From: Ornithinibacter sp.
GTDB taxonomy: Bacteria > Actinomycetota > Actinomycetes > Actinomycetales > Dermatophilaceae
DNA: 32,104 nt
Direction of reading: 5' to 3'
Assembly (NCBI GenBank): GCA_029266735.1
Contig: JAQSWG010000048.1
Coordinates: 1-32,104, forward strand
This document shows, one piece after another, positions 23,289 to 30,955 of this stretch. A model generated the notes under the pieces. That model was given only the letters and a program-made list of their open reading frames with translations. It did not search any database and was not told the DNA's origin. Position 1 is the stretch's first letter. Each line of letters starts with the position of its first letter. A program made the translations under genes and the position numbers.

Positions 23289-24328
23289 GCACCCTGTCGA
23301 TCCGCGACCTCGACGTCACCCTCGGCGACCACGCGGTCCTGCGCGGAGTCGACCTCGAGGTGCCGAGCGGCTCCATCACGGCGGTCCTCGGACCTTCGGG
23401 GTGCGGCAAGACGACGCTCCTCCGGTCGGTCGCCGGCTTCGTCAGGCCCGAGTCCGGCGAGGTCCGGATCGGCGACGTCCTCGTCTCCGGCGCGGGCCGT
23501 CACCTGGCACCGGAGCGTCGAGGCGTCGCGCTCGTGCCCCAGGAGGGCGCGCTCTTCCCCCACCTCACCGTCGGCCAGAACGTCGCCTTCGGGCTGCCTC
23601 GGGCCGAACGACGCCGCTCGCCGAGAGTGGCCGAGGTGCTCGACCTCGTCGGCCTGGCCGGCTTCGCCGCCCGTCGGCCCGCGGAGCTCTCCGGTGGCCA
23701 GCAGCAGCGCGTGGCGCTGGCTCGGGCGCTCGCGCCGGACCCCTCGCTCGTCCTCCTCGACGAACCCTTCTCCGCGCTCGACGCGGCGCTGCGTGAGTCG
23801 GTGCGCACCCAGGTCCGTGAGGCCCTCGAGCGTTCGCGCGCGACGGCCCTCGTCGTCACGCACGACCAGGACGAGGCGCTCTCGGTCGCCGACTCCGTCG
23901 CGGTCCTCGACGACGGCCGGATCCAGATGCACGACTCACCGCAGGCCGTCTACCGGTCGCCATCGGGCCTCGGTGTCGCTCGTTTCGTGGGTCAGTGCGT
24001 GGAGCTGCCTGCCTCGGTCTCCGGTGGGGTGGCGGTGACGGCGCTCGGACCGATGCGGGTGGAGGCGGTTCCGCCGGGCTCCGGCCTGGCTCAGGGCGTC
24101 GTGGTCCTCCGGCCGGAGCAGCTTCGGCTGCTCCCCCTGACGACCGGCGAGGGGACCGCGGGCGAGGTCGTGGGTGGCGAGTACTTCGGGCACGACGCGC
24201 TCGTCCGGGTTCGTATCGGCGGGAACGACAGCCCCCTGGAGGTCCAGGTCCGCACGCTCGGCGAGATCCCGGAGCGTGGAGCGGTTCGCGTGGGCGTCAG
24301 TGGCCCCGGCCGCTTCTACCCGGCCTGA
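23285..24328 (+). CDS. fbpC: Ferric iron ABC transporter, ATP-binding protein
   Basis: A 347-residue ATPase energising FbpB. Motifs: Walker A GPSGCGKT (36-43), Q-loop VPQEGALFPHLTV, signature LSGGQQQR (135-142), Walker B LVLLDEP (155-161), D-loop SALDAALR and switch His in VVTHDQDEAL. Residues after about 240 form a TOBE-like regulatory region (VVLRPEQLRLLPL; GEYFGHDALVRV). The ATG at 23285 lies inside the fbpB stop (ATGA). The 3' end overlaps the facing MFS gene by 13 bp, leaving no intergenic terminator. Confidence 0.93.
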   Translation: MSTLSIRDLDVTLGDHAVLRGVDLEVPSGSITAVLGPSGCGKTTLLRSVAGFVRPESGEVRIGDVLVSGAGRHLAPERRGVALVPQEGALFPHLTVGQNVAFGLPRAERRRSPRVAEVLDLVGLAGFAARRPAELSGGQQQRVALARALAPDPSLVLLDEPFSALDAALRESVRTQVREALERSRATALVVTHDQDEALSVADSVAVLDDGRIQMHDSPQAVYRSPSGLGVARFVGQCVELPASVSGGVAVTALGPMRVEAVPPGSGLAQGVVVLRPEQLRLLPLTTGEGTAGEVVGGEYFGHDALVRVRIGGNDSPLEVQVRTLGEIPERGAVRVGVSGPGRFYPA

Positions 24329-25662
24329 GGATCGTCGAGGGGGTGCGCCAGCTCGTCCTGGGGGAGGCGGGCCCACAGGATGGCGACGACGGCGAAGATC
24401 AGGGGCGCGATCCCGGCCACCGCGAAGGTGGTCGTGAGGCCGATGGCCTCCGAGACCGGGCCGGCCAGCGCCATGGACACGGGCATGAGCGACACGGACA
24501 CGAAGAAGTCCAGCGAGGCGACCCGGCCGAGCAGCGCCGGCGGGACGCGTCGCTGGAGCAGGGTCCCCCAGATGACCATGGGCGCCGAGAACAGTGCTCC
24601 CATGACGAACGCGCACGTGACGACCACCCACACCTGGGTGGTCACCCCGATGAGCACGAACGGAACGCAGGCGAGACCCCACCCGAGGTTCATCAGGGTG
24701 AGGTAACGGCGCGGCATCCGCACCGATGCCATGGCGAGCGACCCCACCGCGCCGCCGAGGCCGAACCCCGCGAGCACGTACGAGTGGTCGCTCGGGCCGC
24801 CCCCGAGCTCGTCCTTGACGAGGAAGGGGATGAGCACCTCGAGCGGACCCATCATGACGAGGATCATCAACGAGGCGAAGAGCAGTGTGGCCAGCAGCCA
24901 CGGCGTGCGGACCATGTAGGCGAAGCCCTCGCGCATGTCGTGCATCGCCGAGCGGACAGGGTGTGACGCGTGCTCCGGGTCGAGCGTGCGCCGGACCGGT
25001 GTCTGAGGAACCTTGAGCAGGGCCAGCACGGTGACGACCGAGCTCGCCGCGGCGATCGCGAACGCGGACCCGGGGCTGGAGGCGGCGACGACGGCTCCGG
25101 CCACGGCCGGGCCGATCGCCTGGCCGATCGTGGGCCGCACCATCCCCTCGAAACCGTTGACGGCCTGGAGGTCCGACTCCGGCACGAGGGCCGGCAGCCA
25201 TGCGGAGTACGCCGGGTAGTAGAAGGCCATCGCCATGCCGGTCGTGAACGCCACCCCGGCGAGGACCCACAGGCTGTCGAGGTCGGCCGCGGACAGGAGC
25301 GCCACGAGGGACATGCCGGTCAGCTCGACGAGACCGACCCCCACGAGGATCACTCGCTGAGGCACCCTGTCGGCCACCACGCCGGCGACCAGCGCCGGCA
25401 GGAGGACCCCGACGGCGCCCGCCGTGGTGACGAGCGACAGGTCGGCGGGTCCGCCCCCCAGGCGGATGACCTCCCAGACCAGGGCGACCACCCAGACCCC
25501 GCCCGCGAAGGAGCTGGCGGTGAGGGAGAGGGCGAGCCACCGGTACGACGGGGTGCGGAACGGCGTCAGGGCCCGCGGAAGCCGCCGCCCGACCTCCTGG
25601 TCGCCGACGGTGTCGCGCATCGCGTCGGAGAGCGGGTCGGTCATCTCCTCAGCATGCTCCAT
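24316..25662 (-). CDS. MFS transporter (EntS / MFS_3-like)
   Basis: A 448-residue major-facilitator protein with about 12 predicted helices. It starts with a cytoplasmic segment and FRTPSYRWLALSLTASSFAGGVWVVALVW, then the loop-2 signature region VADRVPQRVILVGVGLVELTG, as in MFS_3 proteins including the enterobactin exporter EntS and several drug exporters. A central loop (RTLDPEHASHPVRSAMHDMREGF) separates the halves; a second half follows through GALFSAPMVIWGTLLQRRVPP. It may export a siderophore or drug; being next to an iron importer is suggestive but not evidence. ATG 25662 or ATG 25644 are possible starts; the latter overlaps the upstream remnant's stop in ATGA, with GAGGAG unusually close. 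Confidence 0.85.
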   Translation of the reverse strand: MEHAEEMTDPLSDAMRDTVGDQEVGRRLPRALTPFRTPSYRWLALSLTASSFAGGVWVVALVWEVIRLGGGPADLSLVTTAGAVGVLLPALVAGVVADRVPQRVILVGVGLVELTGMSLVALLSAADLDSLWVLAGVAFTTGMAMAFYYPAYSAWLPALVPESDLQAVNGFEGMVRPTIGQAIGPAVAGAVVAASSPGSAFAIAAASSVVTVLALLKVPQTPVRRTLDPEHASHPVRSAMHDMREGFAYMVRTPWLLATLLFASLMILVMMGPLEVLIPFLVKDELGGGPSDHSYVLAGFGLGGAVGSLAMASVRMPRRYLTLMNLGWGLACVPFVLIGVTTQVWVVVTCAFVMGALFSAPMVIWGTLLQRRVPPALLGRVASLDFFVSVSLMPVSMALAGPVSEAIGLTTTFAVAGIAPLIFAVVAILWARLPQDELAHPLDDPQAG

Positions 25663-26339
25663 CCACGTCGCTCGGTGACGAGGCGGAGGGTGGCGTCCGC
25701 GAGGAGGAATCCGGCGAGGGCTGCCAGGAACGAGTCGATGTCATCGTCCCGCGCCCCCTGGAGGACGGGTGCGCTGCGATGGGCGCGCACGTCGATCCCG
25801 TGTCGGGCCATCCGCGGCCAGAGACTGACGAGGTCCGCCCACGTCGGTCTCGACGAGGAGGTTGTCCGGACGGATGTCCCAGTGGACCAGCGCCTCGCCC
25901 CGGCAGGCGCGCTCGGCTCGAGCGGCAAGCTCCACCAGCTCACTGGTGCCGTGGCCGGCAGGTCGCGTGATGCCCGACGGCCAGGCGTGGACGTGACCGC
26001 TCCACCACCTCCGCCGGCGTGCCGGCGATCTCCACGCAGGTGCGCACCGTGGCGTCGGCATCGGTCTTGGTCCAGGGCCCTCCCGGCTGACGGCCGTGCA
26101 CGACGTCGAGGACGAGCAGGGGCCATGACCCCCCGTCGACGAGAACCTCACCTGCGCCCACGAGCCGGGTAGGACAACGCAGCCCGGTGAGCTGCGGGAG
26201 GAAGGCGCCCGGCATACGCCCCGCTGAAGCCCGACCTGACCGGTGCAGCGGCCCGGGCGACCGGGGAGCCGGCGACGGCGCCGAGCTCGGCGCGGACGGC
26301 ATCCGGCGGGGCGCCGAAGGTCGGTCGGACGGACGTCAC
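25641..26339 (-). pseudogene. Decayed APH-family phosphotransferase
   Basis: Leftward, all three reading frames contribute pieces of one aminoglycoside-phosphotransferase-like protein in the right order. From GTG 26339: TSVRPTFGAPPDAVRAELGA with a nucleotide-loop-like RSGFSGAYAG. Then, in a second frame, GAGEVLVDGGSWPLLVLDVV. A third frame gives ELVELAARAERACRGEALVH and the catalytic HWDIRPDNLLVETDV. Finally, back in the first frame, WADLVSLWPRMARHGIDV, DDIDSFLAALAGFLLADATL and the stop at 25641. The ATP-binding Lys region and the metal-binding DxP segment after the catalytic loop are missing. About 233 codons remain where roughly 300 are expected. It is a pseudogene; the original substrate cannot be known, as most actinobacterial members are not proven resistance enzymes. 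Confidence 0.78.
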
Positions 26340-26392
26340 GAGATAGTCGACTCGGGCACCTGGCTCAGCGGCAGTGGGGGCACCGGTCCAGA

Positions 26393-26413
26393 CTCCCACC
26401 GCTGCCGTGGGAG
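26393..26413 (+). repeat. Hairpin upstream of lepA
   Basis: CTCCCAC and GTGGGAG form a perfect 7-bp stem with a 7-nt loop, 50 bp before the lepA start. A competing pairing (CGGCAG with CTGCCG at 26369-26407) is also possible, so the region may switch. It could be a 5' leader structure or the terminator of an upstream gene. Confidence 0.35.
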
Positions 26414-26462
26414 ACTGGGGGGAAGTCCCTGACCGTCGTCCACGCAAGGAACGCCACCGCTC

Positions 26463-28319
26463 GTGTCCCCCCGTGCCCGCACCGTGCTGCAACCGCACGC
26501 GACGCCGCCGGAGGCGATCCGCAACTTCTGCATCATCGCCCACATCGACCACGGCAAGTCGACCCTGGCCGACCGCATGCTGCAGATGACCGGAGTCGTC
26601 GACGACCGCGCCATGCGGGCGCAGTACCTCGACCGGATGGACATCGAGCGCGAGCGCGGCATCACCATCAAGAGCCAGGCCGTGCGGATGCCGTGGGACC
26701 TCGACGGCGCCCACCACATCCTCAACATGATCGACACCCCGGGCCACGTCGACTTCACGTACGAGGTGAGCCGGAGCCTGGCCGCGTGCGAGGGAGCCGT
26801 GCTCCTCGTCGACGCGGCCCAGGGCATCGAGGCGCAGACCCTCGCGAACCTCTACCTCGCGATGGAGAACGACCTCACGATCATCCCCGTGCTCAACAAG
26901 ATCGACCTCCCTGCCGCCCAGCCGGAGAAGTACGCGGAGGAGCTCGCCGGCCTCATCGGCTGCGAGCCGGAGGACTGCTTCCGGGTGTCCGGCAAGACCG
27001 GTGAGGGGGTCCAACCGCTGCTCGACGAGATCGTCCGGCAGATCCCGTCGCCCTCCGGTGACGCCGGCGCGCCGGCCCGCGCGATGATCTTCGACTCGGT
27101 CTACGACACCTACCGCGGCGTGGTCACCTACGTCCGCGTCATCGACGGCAACCTCAACCCGCGCGAGAAGATCGTCATGATGTCCACGAGGGCCACCCAC
27201 GAGCTGCTCGAGATCGGCGTCATCTCCCCGGAGCCGGTTCCCGGACAGGGCCTCGCGGTGGGGGAGGTCGGCTACCTCATCACCGGCGTGAAGGACGTCC
27301 GGCAGAGCCGGGTCGGCGACACCGTGACGAACGCCGGCAAGCCCGCCACGGCCGCCCTCGGTGGCTACCGGGACCCCAAGCCCATGGTGTTCTCCGGCCT
27401 CTACCCGCTCGACGGCTCGGACTACCCCGACCTGCGCGAGGCGCTCGACAAGCTCAAGCTCAACGACGCGGCGCTCGTCTACGAGCCGGAGACGTCCGTC
27501 GCGCTCGGCTTCGGCTTCCGCTGCGGGTTCCTCGGCCTGCTCCACCTCGAGATCGTCCGCGAGCGGCTCGAGCGCGAGTTCGACCTCGACCTCATCTCCA
27601 CGCAGCCCAACGTCGTCTACGACGTGACCATGGACGACGGCACCGAGATCGTCGTGACGAACCCCAGCGAGTTCCCCGGGGGCAAGATCGCCGAGGTGCG
27701 TGAGCCGAAGGTGCGTGCCACGATCCTCGCCCCGAGCGAGTTCATCGGGGCGATCATGGAGCTCTGCCAGGGAAAGCGGGGCACCCTGCTCGGGATGGAC
27801 TACCTGTCCGAGGACCGCGTCGAGATGCGGTACACCCTTCCGCTCGCCGAGATCGTCTTCGACTTCTTCGACCAGCTGAAGTCCCGGACCCGCGGCTACG
27901 CCTCGCTCGACTACGAGCCCGACGGCGACCAGGTCGCCGACCTCGTCAAGGTGGACATCCTGCTCCAGGGCGAGACGGTCGACGCGTTCTCCGCGATCGT
28001 GCACAAGGACCGGGCCTACTCCTACGGCGTGATGATGGCCGGGAAGCTCAAGGACCTCATCCCGCGGCAGCAGTTCGAGGTGCCCATCCAGGCGGCCGTG
28101 GGCGCCCGGGTCATCGCCCGCGAGAACATCCGCGCCATCCGCAAGGACGTTCTGGCCAAGTGCTACGGCGGTGACATCTCCCGCAAGCGCAAGCTCCTCG
28201 AGAAGCAGAAGGAGGGGAAGAAGCGGATGAAGATGGTAGGTCGCGTCGAGGTACCCCAGGAGGCCTTCATCGCGGCCCTCACCTCCGACGGAGCCGGCGC
28301 ACAGGCAACGAAGAAGTGA
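26463..28319 (+). CDS. lepA: Elongation factor 4 (LepA)
   Basis: A 618-residue translational GTPase that acts on ribosomes during stress or initiation/assembly. G1 is AHIDHGKS (26-33), the switch I region reads [16 protein letters not shown]3 is DTPGHVDF, and G4 is NKIDL. The following domains are canonical, including [20 protein letters not shown]-type sequence (here VFSGLYPL), [23 protein letters not shown] and the LepA-specific C-terminal domain with [48 protein letters not shown]. The GTG at 26463 has AAGGA 12 nt upstream. In most actinobacteria lepA directly follows rpsT; here the iron operon and others intervene. Confidence 0.97.
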   Translation: MSPRARTVLQPHATPPEAIRNFCIIAHIDHGKSTLADRMLQMTGVVDDRAMRAQYLDRMDIERERGITIKSQAVRMPWDLDGAHHILNMIDTPGHVDFTYEVSRSLAACEGAVLLVDAAQGIEAQTLANLYLAMENDLTIIPVLNKIDLPAAQPEKYAEELAGLIGCEPEDCFRVSGKTGEGVQPLLDEIVRQIPSPSGDAGAPARAMIFDSVYDTYRGVVTYVRVIDGNLNPREKIVMMSTRATHELLEIGVISPEPVPGQGLAVGEVGYLITGVKDVRQSRVGDTVTNAGKPATAALGGYRDPKPMVFSGLYPLDGSDYPDLREALDKLKLNDAALVYEPETSVALGFGFRCGFLGLLHLEIVRERLEREFDLDLISTQPNVVYDVTMDDGTEIVVTNPSEFPGGKIAEVREPKVRATILAPSEFIGAIMELCQGKRGTLLGMDYLSEDRVEMRYTLPLAEIVFDFFDQLKSRTRGYASLDYEPDGDQVADLVKVDILLQGETVDAFSAIVHKDRAYSYGVMMAGKLKDLIPRQQFEVPIQAAVGARVIARENIRAIRKDVLAKCYGGDISRKRKLLEKQKEGKKRMKMVGRVEVPQEAFIAALTSDGAGAQATKK

Positions 28320-28333
28320 AACCCGGCCGGGGA

Positions 28334-28339
28334 TAGCCT
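28334..28339 (+). promoter_or_regulatory. -10 element of leaderless promoter for the VOC gene
   Basis: TAGCCT ends 6 nt before the ATG at 28346, only 14 bp after the lepA stop. The VOC gene can therefore be expressed independently of lepA. Confidence 0.6.
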
Positions 28340-28345
28340 GCCGGG

Positions 28346-28729
28346 ATGGCGACGTACTGGACGTTGGGCTGTGACGCGAGCGACCCGGATCTCCTCGCAC
28401 GCTTCTGGTCCCTGGCGCTCGGCTACGTCGCGGAGCCTGGCTACGACGACCCAGAGGGCGCGTCGATCGTCGACCCCGACGGGCGTGGCCCCGCGATCGG
28501 CTTCCTCCGCGTGCCGGAGGGCAAGACGGCCAAGAACCGGGTGCACATCGACGTACGGGTGGCCGGGGAGCCGCCCTGGGACATGGCCGACCGCGAGCGG
28601 CTGATCCGCACGAAGGTCGCCCAGCTCGTCGGGGGCGGCGCGACGGTCGTGCGCGAGGAGTCCTACGGGCCGCACCTCGGCCACGTCGTCATGTTGGATC
28701 CCGAGGGCAACGAGTTCTGCGTTGCCTAG
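28346..28729 (+). CDS. VOC family (glyoxalase-like) protein
   Basis: A 127-residue single-unit vicinal-oxygen-chelate protein. It opens with WTLGCDASDPDLLARFWSLALGY, the usual betaalpha start of 'glyoxalase-like' VOC proteins, contains PAIGFLRVPEGKTAKNRVHIDVRV with the His of the metal/substrate face, and closes with VVMLDPEGNEFCV. Members include metal-dependent lyases, dioxygenases and drug-binding resistance proteins; this subgroup is uncharacterised as far as I know. The start ATG 28346 is leaderless by position. It converges on the DinB-like gene and their stop codons share bases (CTAG at 28726-28729). Confidence 0.88.
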   Translation: MATYWTLGCDASDPDLLARFWSLALGYVAEPGYDDPEGASIVDPDGRGPAIGFLRVPEGKTAKNRVHIDVRVAGEPPWDMADRERLIRTKVAQLVGGGATVVREESYGPHLGHVVMLDPEGNEFCVA

Positions 28730-29292
28730 GCACTCTCCGCCACGGCCCGCAGCCGCGCGACGTAGGCCTCCCACCAGGCCTCGTCGGCGTCGGGCAGGTT
28801 CGGGTTGGCCGGCAGGAGGCCGCGGCGTCCGTCGAGCTGCTCCCGCAGGATGTCGAGGTGGCCGGCGTGCCGCCCGGTTTCGACGGCCATGTGCACGAGG
28901 AGATGGTGCAGGTCGGTGTCCTGGCGGGTCCACCAGGGAACGTGGACCGGCGCGTCAGCCGGGAGCGGCTCGATCCGCTCGTCGGCCCAGGCGGTGACCC
29001 GACGGTAGAGCCCGAGGATGACCTCCGGCGACTCGTCCTCGGTCGCCCACATGTCGGCGTTGGGCTCGGCGTCGTCCGCCCAGAAGGCCATCGGCTCCGG
29101 CCACGTCTCACCGAGGCACATCCCGAAGTACTCCGCCTCGACACCGGCGAGGTGCTTGACGACGCCGAGCAGGTTCGTCCCGCTCGGCGTGTGCGGCATC
29201 CGTTGGTCCCGTTCCGGCAGCCCCTCCACCTTCCACAGCACCGCCTCACGCTGCGCCCGGAGGTAACCCCATGCCATGGCCTTCGCATCCAT
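28726..29292 (-). CDS. DinB-like / DUF664 protein (possible mycothiol-dependent transferase)
   Basis: A 188-residue four-helix protein of the DinB/DUF664 superfamily. It starts MDAKAMAWGYLRAQREAVLWKVEGL and shows the first metal-site His in NLLGVVKHLAGVEAEYFG, then two more in DLHHLLVHMAVETGRHAGHLDILREQLDG. The three His pattern fits a metal-binding thiol transferase. In actinobacteria related proteins are thought to use mycothiol for detoxification, but the substrate here is unknown. ATG 29292 is favoured over one 27 bp upstream since CATGCT ends 6 nt before it and the family N-terminus begins there. It shares stop bases with the VOC gene. Confidence 0.85.
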   Translation of the reverse strand: MDAKAMAWGYLRAQREAVLWKVEGLPERDQRMPHTPSGTNLLGVVKHLAGVEAEYFGMCLGETWPEPMAFWADDAEPNADMWATEDESPEVILGLYRRVTAWADERIEPLPADAPVHVPWWTRQDTDLHHLLVHMAVETGRHAGHLDILREQLDGRRGLLPANPNLPDADEAWWEAYVARLRAVAESA

Positions 29293-29298
29293 CCCGGC

Positions 29299-29304
29299 AG
29301 CATG
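29299..29304 (-). promoter_or_regulatory. -10 element of leaderless promoter for the DinB-like gene
   Basis: CATGCT on the minus strand ends 6 nt before the ATG at 29292. The first base departs from TANNNT. Confidence 0.4.
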
Positions 29305-29417
29305 CCAGCCGGGCGGCACGGCATCCGGCGCGGCACCCCGGCGGACTCTGTTGAGGGCGCCGGTCTAGGCGTATCGTGACGAGGTGCGGGGGTCAACCAC
29401 ACCCCAAGGAGTTCCTG

Positions 29418-29867
29418 ATGAACCGATCGGTCCTCGTGCTGGCGTCCGCCGCCGCCCTCGTCGTCCCTGTGCTGACGTTCGCCCCCTCCGCCACGGCCGA
29501 CGACGGTGGTCGTCCCTTCACTGTGGCCTTGACCGGCGCAGCGGAGCGTCCGGGGCCGGGTGATCCGGACGGCAGCGGGACGGCCAGGCTCAGCGTCAAT
29601 CCCGGGCAGGCGGAGGTGTGCTACACGCTCACGGTCGAGAACGTCGGGCTGCCGGCGACCGGCGCGCACATCCACGTCGGCGACGTCGAGTCCCCTGGTC
29701 CTGTCGTGGTGGCTCTCGCCCCACCGGACGCGACCGGAACCTCCTCAGGGTGCGTCACCGCGGACCGCGACCTCCTGCGCTCGATCCTGACCGACCCGGA
29801 CAGCTACTACGTCAACGTCCACACGAGCGCCTTCCCGGCCGGGGCGGTTCGAGGTCAGCTCGGCTGA
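29418..29867 (+). CDS. Secreted CHRD-domain protein
   Basis: A 149-residue exported protein. The signal peptide covers MNRSVLVLASAAALVVPVLT and ends around ATADD (residues 26-30). The rest is a CHRD domain: FTVALTGAAERPGPGDPDGSGTARLSV, CYTLTVENVGLPATGAHIHVG and the closing YYVNVHTSAFPAGAVRGQL, in which the HIH and VNVHT motifs are typical. Two Cys (VCYTL and SGCVTA) may form a disulfide. CHRD domains occur in chordin and many bacterial secreted proteins; their bacterial role is not established. The ATG at 29418 has AAGGAG 6 nt upstream, a strong ribosome site. The 3' end overlaps the facing NUDIX gene by 13 bp. Confidence 0.9.
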   Translation: MNRSVLVLASAAALVVPVLTFAPSATADDGGRPFTVALTGAAERPGPGDPDGSGTARLSVNPGQAEVCYTLTVENVGLPATGAHIHVGDVESPGPVVVALAPPDATGTSSGCVTADRDLLRSILTDPDSYYVNVHTSAFPAGAVRGQLG

Positions 29868-30436
29868 GCAGGTACCGACGACTCCTCCGCGGGATCGCCC
29901 TCGACCGGCCCTGCAGGCCAGAGCTCCGGGCGGTGGGCGAGGGCCCAGAGGTCGAGGAGGTCGCGCGGCCACACGTCGTCGTCCGTGGCGGCCAGCTCCT
30001 CCCGCGTCCACCAGCGGATGCCGGCGACGGTGAGCAGCTCCTCCTCCGTGTGGCCGGACGTGTCGATCTCGAAGGCCGGCACCCGCACGAGGAGGAACAC
30101 CTCCCTCTGGTCGACCACCTTGTCGCTGTAGCCGTGCACCACCGTGCGCGTGAAGAACGGTCCGACGAGCTGGTCCGCACCGATGGTGAGGCCGGTCTCC
30201 TCCCAGAGCTCACGGACCGCCGCCTCGTGGTCGCTCTCCCCCGGGTCGACGCCACCACCGGGCGTCACCCACCAGTGCGCGACGGGGGTGAGGCCGAGGT
30301 CGGAGTCGAGGAAGAGCAGCATCCGGTCCGCCTCGTCCACGACGAAGACCCGAACGGCCCGCCGGTCGCTGCGCGGCCGGTCGGCCGGGTGGGGCACGAC
30401 GAAACCCGGCTGCCCGGGAAGGAGTGGCGAGGACAC
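29855..30436 (-). CDS. NUDIX hydrolase
   Basis: A 193-residue NUDIX protein hydrolysing a nucleoside diphosphate linked to another moiety; the substrate is not predictable. The Nudix box is complete, GGGVDPGESDHEAAVRELWEETGL, matching Gx5Ex7REUXEExGU. It is preceded by VRVFVVDEADRMLLFLDSD and followed by VDQREVFLLVRVPAFEIDTS and a Trp-rich REELAATDDDVWPRDLLDLW. The GTG at 30436 is preferred: TAGCGT ends 7 nt upstream of it (leaderless), while the ATG at 30463 has no signal. It is divergent from the DUF4442 gene with only 48 bp between the start codons. Confidence 0.9.
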   Translation of the reverse strand: MSSPLLPGQPGFVVPHPADRPRSDRRAVRVFVVDEADRMLLFLDSDLGLTPVAHWWVTPGGGVDPGESDHEAAVRELWEETGLTIGADQLVGPFFTRTVVHGYSDKVVDQREVFLLVRVPAFEIDTSGHTEEELLTVAGIRWWTREELAATDDDVWPRDLLDLWALAHRPELWPAGPVEGDPAEESSVPAQPS

Positions 30437-30443
30437 ACCCGCC

Positions 30444-30449
30444 ACGCTA
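30444..30449 (-). promoter_or_regulatory. -10 element of leaderless promoter for the NUDIX gene
   Basis: TAGCGT on the minus strand ends 7 nt before the GTG at 30436. The divergent DUF4442 -10 begins only 23 bp away. Confidence 0.55.
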
Positions 30450-30472
30450 GCGGCGACCGGCATACCCACGGG

Positions 30473-30478
30473 TAACAT
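30473..30478 (+). promoter_or_regulatory. -10 element of leaderless promoter for the DUF4442 gene
   Basis: TAACAT ends 6 nt before the GTG at 30485. No ribosome site lies between. Confidence 0.6.
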
Positions 30479-30484
30479 CGCCAC

Positions 30485-30955
30485 GTGCCCGACACCTACA
30501 CGCTCTACCGCCGCGTGGCCTCCCGCCCGTGGGGCAGGCGGGCGTTCTCGATCCTCTTCGCGCAGAAGGCGCCCTACTTCTGGACGGTGCGTCCTCAGGT
30601 CCGGGAGGTCCGGCCCCACCACGCGGAGCTGTCCATCCGTAAGCGCCGAGCCGTCCAGAACCACATCGGCACGGTCCACGCGATCGCGGTGTGCAACGGC
30701 CTCGAGGCCGCGATGGGGCTCCTCGCAGAGGCCACGACACCTCCGGGACGGCGGTGGATCCCCAAGGGCATGCACGTGTCCTACCTCGCGAAGTCGACGA
30801 CGGACCTGCTCTGCACGGCTGACACCGACCCGGGCGACTGGACCGACGTCGGCGACGTGCCGGTCCGGGTCCGGGCCGTGCGCACCGACGGCACGGTGGT
30901 CGTCGAGGGCGTCATCACGATCTACGTCAGCGACACGCCGCGCCTCAGTCGGTGA
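30485..30955 (+). CDS. DUF4442 hotdog-fold protein
   Basis: A 156-residue protein of the DUF4442 group in the hotdog thioesterase superfamily. It has FSILFAQKAPYFWTVRPQVREVRPHHAELSIRKRRAVQNHIGTVHAIAVCNGLEAAMGLLAEA, where the NHIGTVHA.A..N..E pattern forms the central hotdog helix, and a C-terminal strand VVVEGVITIYVSD. Related proteins hydrolyse acyl-CoA thioesters (PaaI-like), but DUF4442 itself is uncharacterised. The GTG at 30485 is leaderless by position. It overlaps the facing phosphatase gene by 11 bp at the 3' end. Confidence 0.85.
   Translation: MPDTYTLYRRVASRPWGRRAFSILFAQKAPYFWTVRPQVREVRPHHAELSIRKRRAVQNHIGTVHAIAVCNGLEAAMGLLAEATTPPGRRWIPKGMHVSYLAKSTTDLLCTADTDPGDWTDVGDVPVRVRAVRTDGTVVVEGVITIYVSDTPRLSR

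Noticed and set aside
24316-25662. Assigning the MFS protein as a siderophore exporter
   Set aside because: The similarity to EntS-type proteins is shared by many drug exporters, it runs opposite to the iron operon, and no iron box precedes it.
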